This document shows, in pieces, positions 44,561-56,169 of a stretch of 64,000 nt of DNA; the stretch's first letter is position 1, and each line of letters begins with the position of its first letter. The notes under the pieces were generated by a model. The model saw only the letters and a program-made list of their open reading frames with translations. It searched no databases and was not told the DNA's origin. Made by a program: the position numbers and the translations under genes. Location of the stretch: positions 110,317 through 174,316 of the forward strand of contig JANUWF010001267.1 of assembly GCA_026120185.1 (NCBI GenBank), written 5' to 3'. This stretch comes from Voacanga thouarsii. Taxonomy: Eukaryota > Streptophyta > Magnoliopsida > Gentianales > Apocynaceae.

Positions 44561-46116
44561 TCAAATTTCATACCCTTCGAGCATACCCGGACACTTCCGT
44601 CTTAACCATTTCTCCGTTTCCCACATTGCATCCTGTGCTGCATGATGATCCCAAAGTATCTTCACCTTAGGTATCTGCTTGTTTCGGAGCGTCTTATTAC
44701 TCCGCTCCAAGATCTTGACGGGTCTCTCCACATAACTCAGATTGGGTTGCAACTCCAACGGTTCCTCATTGAGTACATGACTCGGATCGGGGTTGTACCT
44801 TTTCAACTGAGAGACATGAAATACATCATGCATCCCTGTTAGACCTTCAGGTAGATCCAATCGGTAGGCAACCGGTCCAATTTTCTCCAATATTGGGAAT
44901 GGTCCCAAATACCTAGGACTAAACATCCCTCCCCTCGAATGTTTCAGGATTCCTCTACTAGGAGTCAACTTCAAGAATGTACGGTCACCTACTTGGAACT
45001 CCGATTCCCTCCTCCTAGTGTCTGCATAACTTTTCTGTCTGCTTTGCGCTGCCCTTAGCCTTTCCCGAATTAACTTAATCTTGTCCGTCATCTCCTAAAT
45101 GCATACTTCACTAGTCTTTTTGACGTTTCCTTCTTCTGTCCATCCCAGTATATCGGTACTTGGCATTTTCGCCCATACAGTGCTTCGTACGGTGCCATTC
45201 CGATCGATGCCTGATAGCTGTTATTATATGCTAACTCCGCCTGCAGTAAAAACTCAATCCACTTATCTCTAAAGTCCAAGATACATGCTCGGAGCATGTC
45301 TTCCAGTATCTGAATGACTCTTTCGGATTGACCGTCTGTTTGCGGATGAGCAGAGGTGCTGAATTTCAGGGTCGTGCCTAAGGACTCCTGGAACTTACCC
45401 CAGAACCTTGAAGTGAATCTAGGGTCCCTACACAACACGGTGCTCGACGGTACACCATGCAACCTTATAATTTCTCGGGTATATGTCTGAGCCAACTTTT
45501 CCATCGAGTCCCTTACGTTTACCGGAATGAAGTGCGCTGTCTTGGTCAATCGGTCCACTACCACCCAGATTGCATCTTTGTGTGACTTGGTCATAGGAAG
45601 GCCAGTCAAAAAGTCCATGGTCACCTCTTCCCATTTCCATTCGGGAATCGGTAACGGTTGCAGTAAACCTGCAGACTTCTTATGCTCCATCTTAACCTTC
45701 TGGCATGTTAAGCAGGTTGACACATGCTGAACTACATCCCTCTTCATTCTAGCCCACCAATATTTCCACTTGAAGTCTTGGTACATCTTTACCTCCTCAG
45801 GGTGTATGGTGTATTTGCTCTTGTGCGCTTCGTCCAGTATTCTCTTCCTAAAGTCTTGGATGTTCGATACACAAATCCGGTCCCGAAAGTATAATACTCC
45901 CTTTTCGTCAGTCCGGAAATCGCTTCCTCCTCTCGCGATCTCTTTCTCCCTGAAAGTTTGAAATCCTGTGCTACCCTGCTGACCTGATATAATTTCCTGG
46001 TCCATATCGGGTTTCAAGGTCAGGTTGCTCACGCAGATCTTCCTCTCTTGCACTTGCGCCTCTTTCTCCAGGATATCCTGGACTGCCGACACCTCCTGTA
46101 TTCCCAAGTTTTCCAT
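44561..46116 (-). pseudogene. H1 integrase and chromodomain (catalytic residue lost)
   Basis: Piece 45088-46116 (342 residues): zinc region (HKSKYTIHPEE, then STCLTCQKVK), first aspartate in WEEVTMDFLTGLP, and TSAHPQTDGQSERVIQ with the glutamate. The second catalytic aspartate, expected 36 residues before that glutamate, is cysteine here (VLCRDPRF, codon 45430-45432). Piece 44561-45091: GDRTFLKLTPSRGI, YLGPFPILEKIGPVAYRLDL, HDVFHVSQLKRY, then the chromodomain from about residue 119 (YVERPVKILERSNKTLRNK, VKILWDHH, AMWETEKWLRRKCP). A frame change near 45090-45110 separates the pieces. Confidence 0.9.
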
Positions 46117-47298
46117 TTTCCCCTTTCAATTTAGAGCGTCTGCTACCACATTCGCTTTACCCGGATGATAGTTAATAGGGCACTTATATTCTTCCAAGAA
46201 ATCCATCCATCTACGCTGCCGGAGATTCAAGTCCTTATACGTGAAGATGTACTTCAAACTCTTATGGTCCGTAAAAACCTCGTATTGTGCACCATACAAG
46301 TAATGTCGCCATTTCTTCAAGGCGAACACTATAGTTGCTAGCTCTAGATCATGCGTGGGATAATTAACTTCGTGCGGCTTTAGCTTCCTAGATGCATAGG
46401 CTATGACCTTCCCTTCCTGCATCAGCACAGCTCCTAGTCCTTCATTGGATGCATCTGTATAGAGTGCATAGGGCTTATCAGCCTCGGGCAGGCTCAGTAC
46501 AAGTGCTGAAATCAACCTCCTCTTAAGTTCTTGGAAGCTCTTCTCGCACTATTCACTCCAAGCAAAAACGACATCCTTCTTCAACAGTCATGTCATCGGT
46601 GAAGCTAAAGTAGAGAAGTTTTTAATGAAACGCCGATAGTACCCGGCCAACACAAGGAAACTTTGTATCTCGGTAATGTTCTCCGGTTGTTTCCAATTAG
46701 CTACGGCATCTACCTTAGAAGGGTCCACTTTGATCCCCTCATTGGATATCGCGTGACCAAGGAAAGACACTGAGCTCAGCCAAAACTCACACTTACTAAA
46801 CTTAGCGTAAAGTTTGAATTCCCTCAGCTTCTCTAGGACCAACCTTAAGTGCTGCCCGTGCTCTTTCGGATTTTTGGAGTAGATCAAAATGTCATCGATG
46901 AATATAACCACGAATTTATCCAAGTATGGTTGAAAAATGCGATGCATCAAATCCATGAATACTGTTGGTGCGTCGATTACACCGAACGGCATTACTACAA
47001 ATTCTTAGTGGCCATACCGCGTGTTGAATGCAGTCTTAGGAATGTCTTCTTCTTTGATCCTCACCTGATAGTATCCTTACCGTAGGTCCAATTTTGAAAA
47101 AGAAGCAGCGCCTTGCAATTGATCAAACAACTCATCGATCAAGGGTAGAGGGTATTTATTCTTGATCGTTAGATTGTTCAGTCCCCGATAATCGATACAT
47201 AGCCTTAGGGTTCCATCTTTCTTCTTGACAAACAACATCGGGGCTCCCCATGGTGACGTACTCGGCCGAATGTAGCCTTGCCTTAGCAATTCATCCAA
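46117..47298 (-). pseudogene. H1 reverse transcriptase and RNase H (broken)
   Basis: RT N-terminus at 47077-47298 ([40 protein letters not shown]) with a stop in DLR*GYYQV. The palm lies at 46588-46992 ([32 protein letters not shown] with FIDD intact), preceded by a stop in YGH*EF. RNase H is at 46126-46515 ([38 protein letters not shown]). The stops in DLR and YGH are absent from H2, so they are private to H1. Confidence 0.92.
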
Positions 47299-48054
47299 TT
47301 ACTCCTTTAACTCCTTCAACTCTGTCGGTGCCATCCGGTAGGGGGTTCTGGATACCGGTTCCGCTCCGGGAATCAGATCCATGGTGAACTCAACTTCCCG
47401 TTCAGGGGGTAGGGAAGTGAGCTCCGTAGGGATCACATCCGAAATGTCTTTCACTACCTCCGTACTTTCCAAGGCACATAGGTCCTTTGGTTTGTTTAGG
47501 AGATACGCCAAGTATCCTGCACATCCTTTCTTGAGCAACTTCCTAGCTTTAGCTCCAGCAATAAGAAATTTCAGTTCCTTCGTTCGCTTGCCATTAAATT
47601 CAATTACATCCCGTCCAGGTCTCACAAACTGCACCGTGTTAATCTTGCAGTCCACACGAGCTCCGTGCTTCGACAACCAATCCATGCCCAAGATCATGTC
47701 ATAACCGTCCATGGCCAGGATTATAAGGTCGGCTTCCAGAATCTCCTTCCCAACCTCAACTCCACAACTTCCCGTTTTCTTGCCTGCTTCCACCACCTTT
47801 CCCAATGGGGAACTAACTACTAGGGTATAAGGTATCTCATTTCCTTCCCAGCCCAGACGTGAAGCACATACTTTACTTACATAAGAGTGTGTAGATCCTG
47901 GATCTATCAGAACATTAACAAGACAAGCTGGGATAGAATGGTTACCTTCGATCACGGCGGCGTCCGCTCCGACTTCCTCTCGGCTCAGGGCAAAAACTTT
48001 GGCCTTCACCTGGGACTTCAGGCCTCCCACTCCGGCTGGTCCAGTAGCGGCACC
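47299..48054 (-). pseudogene. H1 aspartic protease and RT entry
   Basis: 243-residue open piece. The protease active site appears as VLIDPGSTHSYVS (DPGS, a variant common in plant gypsy), then the MILGMDWL motif, and at the end FTMDLIPGAEPVSRTPYRMA, which leads into RT. It ends at a stop in KELKE*LDEL that H2 lacks. In-frame UGA at 48055-48057 separates it from gag. Confidence 0.9.
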
Positions 48055-49140
48055 TCAATTGCCTCCCATTGGCTGGGTCGGCGCGGTCTGCTAAGTTCTT
48101 AAGGGTTTAGGGCAGACGTTCCTCAGATGTCCTAGGTCTCCGCAGTTGAAACACCTTCTCACACCCCTGCCACCCCAACAATTTCTCTCGGTGTGGCCTC
48201 ACTTCCCACACAGTCGGCAGTTCAGGCTACCTTGCATTGATCCGGCTATAGGCACTCGAGCCTGCTTACCCCGATTTCCCCACGGCATAGAACCCGCAGG
48301 TCGCTTATTGCCTGAAGGCCTTATGGGTGGACGACTCGATTGGAAGGGTCGGCTCACCGGTAGGTGCCGATCTTCGTTCTCCGTCCGAAAAGCTACGTCC
48401 ACAGCGGTAGTGTACGACGTTGGCAGTGATGGGGCCAACGTCTTCCTCAAATCTGGCCTTAGCCCTTTCACGAATTGTCGAGTGACCTTTTGCTCCGTGT
48501 CTACCAAGCACTTGCAGTACTTGGACAACTGCATGAATCAGACAACATATTGGGCCACGGTCATGCCTCCCTGTCTGACGGTCTAGAATTCATCCTACCT
48601 CTTCTCGGCCACCCATCGAGGAATGTACTCGGCCCGGAAAGCCTCCGTAAAATCGTCCCAGGTCTACTCCTGCTCCTTCTTATCCCAATCACCTCGTACC
48701 CGCTGCCACCATGCTTGGGACGGTCCTCTCAGCTGAAAAGCAGCTAACTTCACCATCCTCTCTTCCGAGTATTACAAAGTAGCGAAAATGTCCTCCAACT
48801 GCTTAATCCATTGCTCAGCTTTCTCATCCTGTTCAACCACCCCCTAGAATGTGGGAGGCTGGAACTTCAGGAAATGCTCCAAAGCCTCATCCTCTCCCCG
48901 CGGTGGTTTCCTGGCCACCTTGTCCACTTTTTCGGTCTAGCATTGTAGGGTCGAGGCTATCCTGTTAAAAGCCTGACCCATGGTCACATCCCGTGACCTC
49001 TCCGAAGCTATCTCCTGCTCCCCTGGCAGGTGTTCTTCCACATTGGGGGTGGAACGACGCATCTGTTCAAACTCCGGGGTGGAGGATGCATTCCCCTGCA
49101 CCGTTCTACTATGCACAACTGTTCGGCGTCTTGGTGCCAT
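48055..49140 (-). pseudogene. H1 gag with two CCHC knuckles (broken)
   Basis: Starts MAPRRRTVVHSRTVQG (ATG at 49138-49140; an upstream in-frame ATG at 49153 is the alternative). The capsid segment is frame-broken. The piece 48199-48534 (KYCKCLVDTEQKVTRQFVKG, LRPDLRKTLAP) leads to the first knuckle, CRLCGK and onward, and a second knuckle near 48140. A UAA at 48772-48774 inside the capsid and the UGA at 48055-48057 at the gag-protease junction are both also present in H2. Confidence 0.88.
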
Positions 49141-49456
49141 CTTAATCACATTCACTCAGGGTCAGTTAGCTGTCATGGGGGACAAGAATATGCTTAGGTG
49201 CATGATCAGTTGATAGTAATGTACTCATCTAAAAGAGAATGTGATGGTAATGTGCAGAGATAAATCAAGTAATAAAAGAAACTCGTGCTTGTCATATAAA
49301 CCATTCTTTGTAGAAAAGAAAGGGTCATCTCATACGATACCCTTTTTATTTAAAATGATAAATAGGCCCTATGAGCCACATGCTCCCTTAAGAAAAAGAT
49401 ACACAAACAAAATTATGCAAATTCCAAAGAAAGAAAGAGTAAAAGCTGCTGGTCTT

Positions 49457-50149
49457 CTATGTTCGACTCTCCCTAGTTTCAACAGAGGTATCGGAGTCGT
49501 CAGAGGTCGGTTCTACCAGCCACCCAACGGAACTATCGGGTCTCCCTATGTAGTTCCTCGCGAAACTAATGCTCCCACTTGGCTGCCCTAACTCACCCTC
49601 TCGGCATCTCTTGGCTCTCATGGCCATCCTATAGAACTCATCCAATGCTAATCTAACTTTACCCTTAGGCGCAGGCCTCTCACTCACCAAGTCAGATGGA
49701 TTAACCAACCCCTTTCTCCTTAGCATAGCATCTACACCCAGTCCATATCGGAGTCCACACCCCTTAGGACTCCCTTCTAGCTTCCTCTTTCCCTTATCTA
49801 CTCCTCCTAGAGCTGACTGCCTACTGTCTCTCTCTCCCGGGACAACCTCCATTACCTCCTCGTCCCCTCTTTCTACCCCAACCATCTCTCCCTCGTTCTT
49901 ATCGTCTCCCTCATTCCCTAGCTCATCTACCTCTCCCTCACTCAACTCCGTCATCTCCTCATCTCCCTCATCTTCCCCTAAGCTCTCGTCGGCCCCTATC
50001 TCCGTCTCAACCACCGGGTCGTCTAACACTGACGGCTCATGCTCTCTCTCTGAATCAGACACGGGTGGATCAGCTACGGGTAGTGGGGCAGGTGGATTCT
50101 CGCAGCCTGCGGTCCAGTCTCTGACAGCCGATACAACTCTTTTGAACAT
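49457..50149 (-). CDS. H1 extra ORF between primer site and gag (unknown, acidic)
   Basis: 230-residue open frame, starting MFKRVVSAVRDWTAG at 50149, about 100 bp inside the 5' LTR, and ending 317 bp before the gag ATG. I do not recognise it. Residues about 35-105 are strongly acidic (ESLGEDEGDEEMTELSEGEV). Basic patches follow (GKRKLEG, APKGKVRL, MRAKRCREG), then a Ser/Thr-rich end (PTSDDSDTSVETRES). There is no signal peptide, membrane span or zinc motif. It is the only long intact frame in this part of H1; the H2 copy is broken. Upstream extra ORFs are known in other plant gypsy lineages such as Ogre/Tat, and I am not aware that they are typical for Tekay/Del. Chance survival of an open frame is possible. 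Confidence 0.55.
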   Translation of the reverse strand: MFKRVVSAVRDWTAGCENPPAPLPVADPPVSDSEREHEPSVLDDPVVETEIGADESLGEDEGDEEMTELSEGEVDELGNEGDDKNEGEMVGVERGDEEVMEVVPGERDSRQSALGGVDKGKRKLEGSPKGCGLRYGLGVDAMLRRKGLVNPSDLVSERPAPKGKVRLALDEFYRMAMRAKRCREGELGQPSGSISFARNYIGRPDSSVGWLVEPTSDDSDTSVETRESRT

Positions 50150-50234
50150 CCTATAAACAAAAGATAAAAATTAGCACCAGGTCAGAATACTTAAGAAAAT
50201 AGAACCCCATAAGTCAAGTAATTGTCTAAACCAC

Positions 50235-50248
50235 GTCTTTTATACCAC
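50235..50248 (-). promoter_or_regulatory. Primer-binding site of H1
   Basis: The minus strand reads AGTGGTATAAAAGACG after the LTR. The H2 counterpart (59157-59170) reads TGGTATCAAAGACG, closer to the initiator-Met complement. Confidence 0.72.
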
Positions 50249-50249
50249 T

Positions 50250-53200
50250 TGTAACACCCCACGACTAGGTACCCTAAAAGGGTGGGGATGTTGCCCCGTC
50301 CCGTCGGACAAGGGGTCTTTAGAACGAGGTATAAAATATAAAGGCAATCTCCAAAAAGATCAACTTAGATAAATAAAGAAATACTCTTATTACATTAGGC
50401 TCACCCTAGAGCAAAACGGAATAAAACAAAATATTGTTTAGAAGCAAAAGCAACAACTATCTCCTAGAACGGATAGAAAAAATAGCAAAAGCTTCAACTA
50501 TTACATGCCCCGCTGACTCAGCACGGTCTATCCCCTGAAAACACGATGTAAAACGGTATGAGAATAAACCTCAGTAAGTCCTGTGTGTGCACACGGTGTA
50601 TTAAATAGTTCGTGTATGCAAAGTGTAAAACATTAGTAGAAATAATTTGGCAAGTCATAACAATCTCTTTTCGCAAGTAGTGGGTTTTTCTCATTGTCAC
50701 ACTTTGTACAAAATTAATCCTCCACTAGGATAAAAGTCATGTCACCACACGTTGGGCTCCATGAGAACAAATTGGCCAAGGCACCACACTTTGTGCACCT
50801 TGTCCGGACCAGATTACCACACGTTGGGCGTTCTGATCAAGGTGAGTGTACAGCCCACCGGGTGAGATACTCCTCCATCTCTACACCCAACAAAACCATC
50901 TGGGTGTCCACGCCGGGAATATAAGTGATACCATACCAGGTACACATGCTAGCTCGAACTGGCCTGACCAACCAACACTGTCGCCTTTTCAAGCAGTGTT
51001 CATCTTCTGGAGGTGGCCTCCTGCCAGAAGACTTACGCTAGCCCTCCAAGACTAGTATTGTTAGCCTACCCTTATTGAGTACTCAACGAACATATCCGTC
51101 AATTCCTGATTCAAAATATTTCCAAACCTTGGCTTTGTAAAATGTGGTTTTCTTTAAAAGAAATTTCTAAAAATTTAAGGAAAAGAATAGGTTTCTTGAT
51201 AAAACCGTTAGTTTGACAAAACCGTTTAAAGAATAAATATCCACGTTTACAACCCAAGCAAACATAGTTTAACAATAGCTTTACAAAGCTTAACAACATG
51301 GTCTTGCCATCACAACATTTAACAAAACAGTTTATAAAAGGACTTACCATTACAACATTTAATAAAAGAGTTTATGCCAGGACTTACTTGATTTGTCTCA
51401 GATAAACGTGATAAATTTACAGCTGGCTTTCCTCAATTATCCACCTGATCTAAACCATATAATATCATGATCAGGGTCTCAATTAATTCAAACATGCTCT
51501 AATACCATTTATTTTCACAACAATTCGCAATCCCCTATTTAATTCCAAGTAAACTATTCATTCCCCAAAGATCATATACTACGACCACATGTTTATCTCA
51601 CTAATAAACACCATTAAACATTACTTTCGGCATCAAGGGAGGGTATTCCCTTACCTTGCAACTACCGGGTAATGAGGTCTCGATGCTCCTATGGTGATCG
51701 TCCCGAGTTCGTTTAAGAAGAAGAGAGAAGCTACCTCCTTTGCTCCTCTTGACCGAAAATTAAGGAAGAAGAGGAAATCAGCCTCTATAGGGCATGATTT
51801 AAGGGTAGAAGAAAGAGAAAAGAATCATTAGAGAAAACGACATCAAGAGGTTGAGAGGATTTTTACTTACCTTAAGGTGTGTTCTATTTTTGCTTGGAAT
51901 AGCTCTTGGGTTTTCGAAAATTTGCAGAGAGAATTTGCTGAAATTTTTGTGTAGAATGGAGAGGGTAGATGGTTGCTAGGATTTAAAGTTGGAGAAGATT
52001 GACTTAGGGTTAGATGGTGATATTTAGAAAGACTCCTAATGGCTTTAGGTTTCTTGGACAGCAATGGCGAAATTTCAGCTTGTTGTGCCCTTTGATGCTG
52101 GCCGAATTTGGGAGGGTGTAGTGGAGGAAAATATTCTGAAATTTTCTCCTTTATGCTGGCCAAAGTACTGCTCAAAAGAAGGCTGAATGTGTACAGACTT
52201 TTGGGCCAAACAAGGAAGAGTTTGTGTGGATGTTGATGACTGAAAAATCCTGTGCAAGAGTAACAAGTTTTGGACTGTTTTGGCTATTGTAATTCTACCG
52301 AAATTTCCAGAGGAAAATTGAGGGTTTTGGGTGATGAAAATAGCTTGATCAACTGGGGGTTTTTCAGTAGATTGTGTGTGCAGAATTTCGGTTGGAGTAG
52401 GAGTTCAAGGCCGGCCGAAATTCCTGTACAAAGCTGACCGAATTTTCTGTGTCCAATCTGAACGAATTTCAGTGATTTTGTGTGAATAAAATTCGGGTTT
52501 TGTGCAGCTAAGGTACCCTGAATTGATGAGGAATATTTAGGTGTGTTGAGCTAGGATTTACAGAGTTGGATTGTAGCTAAGAAGGGCTGGAATTTCGGAC
52601 AGCTTATGTTGATACAAAGTTGCCGAAATTCAGCTAGGAAAAGAAAGAAAATCCTAGTTGAATTTGGATTAAAATAAAATCTTGTTTTTATCAAGGATTT
52701 GGATAGGATTTCCTCTAGTCCTAGAGGAGTTTGGATTGAGCTAAAAGTCCTCCAAGAAGTGGCGGCATTTGCTGGAATTTTTTTCCAGATTTTTAGCTAA
52801 CATTCTAGGATTAAAATCAACAAGATTTCCTACTAGGAAAAGGACTCATTAATTCCACCTATACATGGCAACATCTATCTAGCTAAAATCAAGCTAATAT
52901 TTTAATTACTAGCTAGGGTTTTTTTTGAAAATCCTGAGGAACACAAGCTGAAAATTAAAGGTGAACTTTATTCACATCAAAGTCCTTGAATTTAAGAAAT
53001 AAATATGGAGACTTAATTCCTTGGAGTAAAAATACTAAAATTTCTCTACGATAGCTAGATTATTTTTCGGCGAAGACAAGAAATGGTTTAAGGAAAAGAA
53101 TTTCAAGAGGAGAAGCTAACTTCACAAAAGGTAGGATTTGAACTTGGGTCGCCAAAGGTAATCACCAACCTCCCCGCTATTCCAAAACAACTCCAATACT

Positions 53201-53448
53201 AATTTTTCTACAAGAAGTTCTTACCACCCCAATTCTCATCCTTCCAAATCTTCGACCAAACCTCCCTTATCCAAATCTTTAACAACACAACTATTTCACA
53301 TCAATTAATTCAAATGCAAGAGCAACGGAAAAATTCACATGTATCCATGCAAATAAAAATTATTCTAGCTACCATATAAAATGCAAGATGCTATGCAATG
53401 CATGACTTTTTTCCAATAGTCAAAGGTGGTTTTGGGCGGGGTATTACA
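50250..53448 (-). mobile_element. H LTR-b (middle, shared)
   Basis: 3199 bp. Serves as 5' LTR of H1 and 3' LTR of H2. It has a private deletion of about 22 bp near 52243 relative to LTR-a and LTR-c, and the same hairpin (51003-51031), TATA candidate and tRNA-like box pair (53133-53190). Confidence 0.92.
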
Positions 53449-53463
53449 TCCCCTCCCCTTTAA
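53449..53463 (-). promoter_or_regulatory. Polypurine tract of H2
   Basis: AAAGGGGAGGGGA on the minus strand directly before LTR-b. Confidence 0.82.
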
Positions 53464-53479
53464 GAGAATTTCGTCCCGA

Positions 53480-54900
53480 AATTCAGATTTCATACCCTTC
53501 GAGCATACCCGGATACTTCCGTCTTAACCATTCCTCCGTTTCCCACGTTGCATCCTGTGCTCCATGATGATCCCAAAGTATCTTCACCATGGGTATCTGC
53601 TTGTTTCAGAGCGTCTTAATACTCCGCTCCAAGATCTTGACGGGTCTTTCCACATAACTTAAATTGGGTTGCAACTCCAACGGTTCCTAATTGAGTACAT
53701 GACTCGGATCGGGGTTGTACCTTTTCAACTGAGAGATATGGAATACGTCATGCATCCCGGTTAGACCATCAGGTAGATCCAATCGGTAGGAAACCGGTCC
53801 AATTTTCTCCAATATCGGGAATGGTCCCAAATACCTGGACTCAACATCCCTCCCCTCGGATGTTTCAGGATTCCTCTACCAGGAGTCAACTTCAAGAATG
53901 CACGGTCACCTACTTGGAACTCCGATTCCCTCCTCCTAGTGTCTGCATAACTTTTCTGTCTGCTTTGCGCTGCCCTTAGCCTTTCCCGAATTAACTTAAT
54001 CTTGTCCGTCATCTCCTGAATGCATACTTCACCAGTCTTTTTAACGTTCACTTGTTCTGTCCATCCCCAGTATATCGGTACATGGCATTATCGCCAATAC
54101 AGTGCTTCGTATGGCGCCATTCCGATTGACGCCTGATAGCTGTTGTTATATGCTAACTCCGCATGCGGTAAAGACTCAATCCACTTATCTCCAAAGTCCA
54201 AGATACATGCTCGGAGCATGTCTTCCAGTATCTGAATGACTCTTTCGGATTGACCGACTGTTTGCGGATGAGTAGAGGTGCTGAATTTCAGGGTCGTGCC
54301 TAAGGACTCCTGGAACTTACCCCAGAACCTTAAAGTGAATCTAGGGTCCCTACCCGACACGATGCTCGACGGTACACCATGCAACCTTATAATTTCTCAG
54401 GTGTATGTCTAAGCCAACTTTTCCGTCGAGTCCCTTACGTTTTCCGGTATGAAGTGCGCTGTCTTGGTCAATCGGTCCACTACCACCCAGATCGCATCTT
54501 TGTGTGACTTGGTCATAGGAAGGCCAGTCAAAAAGTCCATAGGCACCTCTTCCCATTTCCATTCGGGAATCGGTAACGGTTGAAGTAAACCTGCAGACTT
54601 CTTATGCTCCATCTTAACCTTCTGGCATGTCAGGCAAGTTGACACATGCTGAACTACATCCCTCTTCATTCTAGCCCACCAATATTTCCACTTCAAGTCT
54701 TGGTACATCTTTACCTCCTCAGGGTGTATGGTGTATTTGCTCTTGTACGCTTCGTCCAGTATCCTCTTTCTTAAGTCTTGGATGTTCGGTACACAAATCC
54801 GGTCCCGAAAGTATAATACTCCCTTCTCGTCCGTCCGGAAATCGCTTCCTCCTCTCGCGATCTCTTTCTCCCTGAAAGTTTGAAATCCTGTGCTGCCCTA
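53480..54900 (-). pseudogene. H2 integrase and chromodomain (broken, catalytic residue lost)
   Basis: Pieces 54409-54708 (MYQDLKWKYWWARMKRDVV, STCLTCQ, MDFLTGLP), 54088-54384 (HGVPSSIVSGRDPRFTLRFW, STHPQTVGQSERVIQ) and 53761-54051 (EFQVGDRAFLKLTPG). The second catalytic aspartate is glycine (codon 54352-54354). H1 has cysteine at the same codon with the same middle base. Frame breaks lie at about 53840, 54070 and 54400. Chromodomain remains are readable at about 53490-53700. Confidence 0.88.
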
Positions 54901-56160
54901 CTAACCTGATACAATTTCTTGGTCCAGATCGGGTTTCAAGGTCAGGTTGCTCACGCAGATCTTCCTCTCTTGCACTTGCGCCTCTTTCTCCAGGATATCC
55001 TCGACTGCCGACACCTCCTGTATTCTCAAGTTTTCCATTTTCCCCTTTCGATTTAGAGCGTCTGCTACCATATTCGCTTTACCCAGATGATAGTTAATAG
55101 GGCACTTATATTCTTCCAAGAACTCCATCCATCTACGCAGCTGGTGATTCAAGTCCTTTTACGTGAAGATGTACTTCAAACTCTTATGGTCCGTAAAAAC
55201 CTCGTATTGTGCACCATACAAGTAATGTCGCCGTTTCTTCAAGGCGAACACTATAGCTGCTAGCTCTAGATCATACGTGGGATAATTAACTTCGTGCGGC
55301 TTTAGCTTCCTAGATGCATAGGCTATGACCTTCCCTTCCTGCATCAGCACAACTCCAAGTCCTTCCTTGGATGCATCTGTATAGAGTGCATAGGGCTTAT
55401 CAGCCTCGGGCAGGCTCAGTACAGGTGCTGAAATCAACATCCCCTTAAGTTCTTGGAAGCTCTTCTCGCACTTCTCACTCCAAGCAAAAACGACATCCTT
55501 CTTCAACAGTCGTGTCATCGGTGAAGCTAAAGTAGAGAAGTTTTTAATGAAACGCCGATAGTACCCGGCCAACCCAAGGAAACTTCGTATCTCGGTAATG
55601 TTCTCCGGCTGTTTCCAATTAGCTACGGGTTCTACCTTAGCAGGGTCCACCTTGATCCCCTCCTTGGATATCACGTGACCAAGGAAAGACACTGAACTCA
55701 GCCAAAACTCACACTTACTGAACTTAGCGTAAAGTTTGAATTCCCTCAGCTTCTCTAGGACCAACCTTAAGTGTTGCACGTGCTCTTCCGGATTTTTGGA
55801 GTAGATCAAAATGTCATCGATGAATATAACCACGAATTTATCCAAGTATGGTTGAAAAATGCGATGCATCAAATCTATGAATACTGCTGGTACGTCGGTT
55901 ACACCGAACGACATTACTACAAATTCGTAGTGTCCATAACGCGTGTTGAATGCAGTCTTAGGAATGTCTTCTTCTTTGATCTTCACCTGATAGTATCCTT
56001 GCCGTAGGTCCAATTTTGAAAAACAAGCAGTGCCTTGCAGTTGATCAAACAACTCATCGATCAAGGGTAGAGGGTATTTATTCTTGATCGTTAGATTTTT
56101 CAGTCCCCGATAGTCGATACATAGCCTTAGGGTTCCATCTTTCTTCTTGACAAATAACAC
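54901..56160 (-). pseudogene. H2 reverse transcriptase and RNase H (mostly open)
   Basis: The piece 55159-56160 is 333 residues without a stop: RT from [59 protein letters not shown] and [13 protein letters not shown] (FIDD intact), then RNase [21 protein letters not shown] and [14 protein letters not shown] stop then leads to 54901-55152 ([27 protein letters not shown]). This is the best-preserved RT of the window. The surrounding gag and integrase are not intact, so it is still a non-functional element. Confidence 0.92.
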
Positions 56161-56169
56161 CGGGGCTCC

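Noticed and set aside
45428..45640. 70-residue minus-strand frame conserved at 54350-54562
   Set aside because: Overlaps integrase in another frame; conservation is explained by the H1/H2 duplication.
48146..48586. 146-residue plus-strand open frame
   Set aside because: Antisense shadow of H1 gag; it recurs in H2 only because the copies are similar.
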